Assembly: GCA_035403225.1 (NCBI GenBank)
Contig: DAONET010000063.1
Span: 1-6,013, forward strand
DNA: 6,013 nt
DNA from: DAIRDK01 sp035403225
Lineage (GTDB): Bacteria; Bacteroidota; Bacteroidia; Bacteroidales; FEN-979
Reading direction: 5' to 3'
The notes beneath the pieces were generated by a model. That model searched no databases and was not told the origin of the DNA. It was given only the letters and a program-made list of their open reading frames with translations. Positions 5,984-6,013 of the stretch are shown here, one piece after another. A program made the position numbers and the translations under genes. How positions within the stretch are numbered: the stretch's first letter is position 1; each line of letters starts with the position of its first letter.

Positions 5984-6013
5984 AGCAGCGGAACAAGGAC
6001 TTGTTCCGCTGCT
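5984..6013 (+). terminator. Strong terminator hairpin at right edge
   Basis: AGCAGCGGAACAAG (5984-5997) and CTTGTTCCGCTGCT (6000-6013) are exact reverse complements of 14 bases, best folded with 12-13 pairs and a 4-6-nt loop. It starts 50 bases after the stop codon of the large gene. The expected T-run would lie just beyond the window, so the call is probable, not proven. Confidence 0.65.

Overview
This window most likely comes from a member of the Bacteroidota. Three things point there: a C-terminal type IX secretion (T9SS) sorting domain on the large plus-strand gene, HYR-like four-cysteine repeats typical of secreted Bacteroidota proteins, and a promoter matching the Bacteroidota consensus (TTTG, 20 bases, TATATTTG). 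A run of 100 Ns (4345-4444) shows that this is a scaffolded draft assembly, possibly metagenomic. I cannot assign a genus.

Layout. Positions 1-216 are non-coding and carry inverted repeats, including a strong 13-bp hairpin at the left edge. Positions 217-1819 hold a two-gene minus-strand operon. Its first gene (1028-1819) encodes a 263-aa protein that I recognise as DUF6345-like. The second (217-1005) encodes a ~262-aa protein of unknown function that resembles, from memory, the region preceding the DUF6345 domain in longer proteins. Both have near-perfect Shine-Dalgarno sites and neither has a signal peptide. Positions 1836-2492 are an AT-rich divergent intergenic region with the plus-strand promoter, a long (~425-nt) leader with a strong predicted RNA stem, and several palindromes. 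Positions 2493-5934 are one large plus-strand gene for a secreted, surface-directed protein of at least ~1144 aa. It runs: signal peptide, conserved N-terminal module, diverged HYR-like cap, near-identical 85-residue core repeats, second diverged cap, a WGWS/APGQY-type module and the T9SS sorting domain. A 14-bp hairpin, probably the terminator, sits at the right edge.

The large gene is split into two reading frames only because the 100-N gap is a placeholder inside the repeat array. The repeat phase requires a true gap of 93 + 255n bases, which restores a single frame.

No functional link between the two transcription units is visible. The minus-strand operon looks cytoplasmic, and its first protein carries a His/Cys pattern (H79, C126) like that of caspase/gingipain-type (clan CD) cysteine peptidases. 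This is the most intriguing uncharacterised signal here. The plus-strand gene looks like an adhesin or other surface-displayed structural protein.
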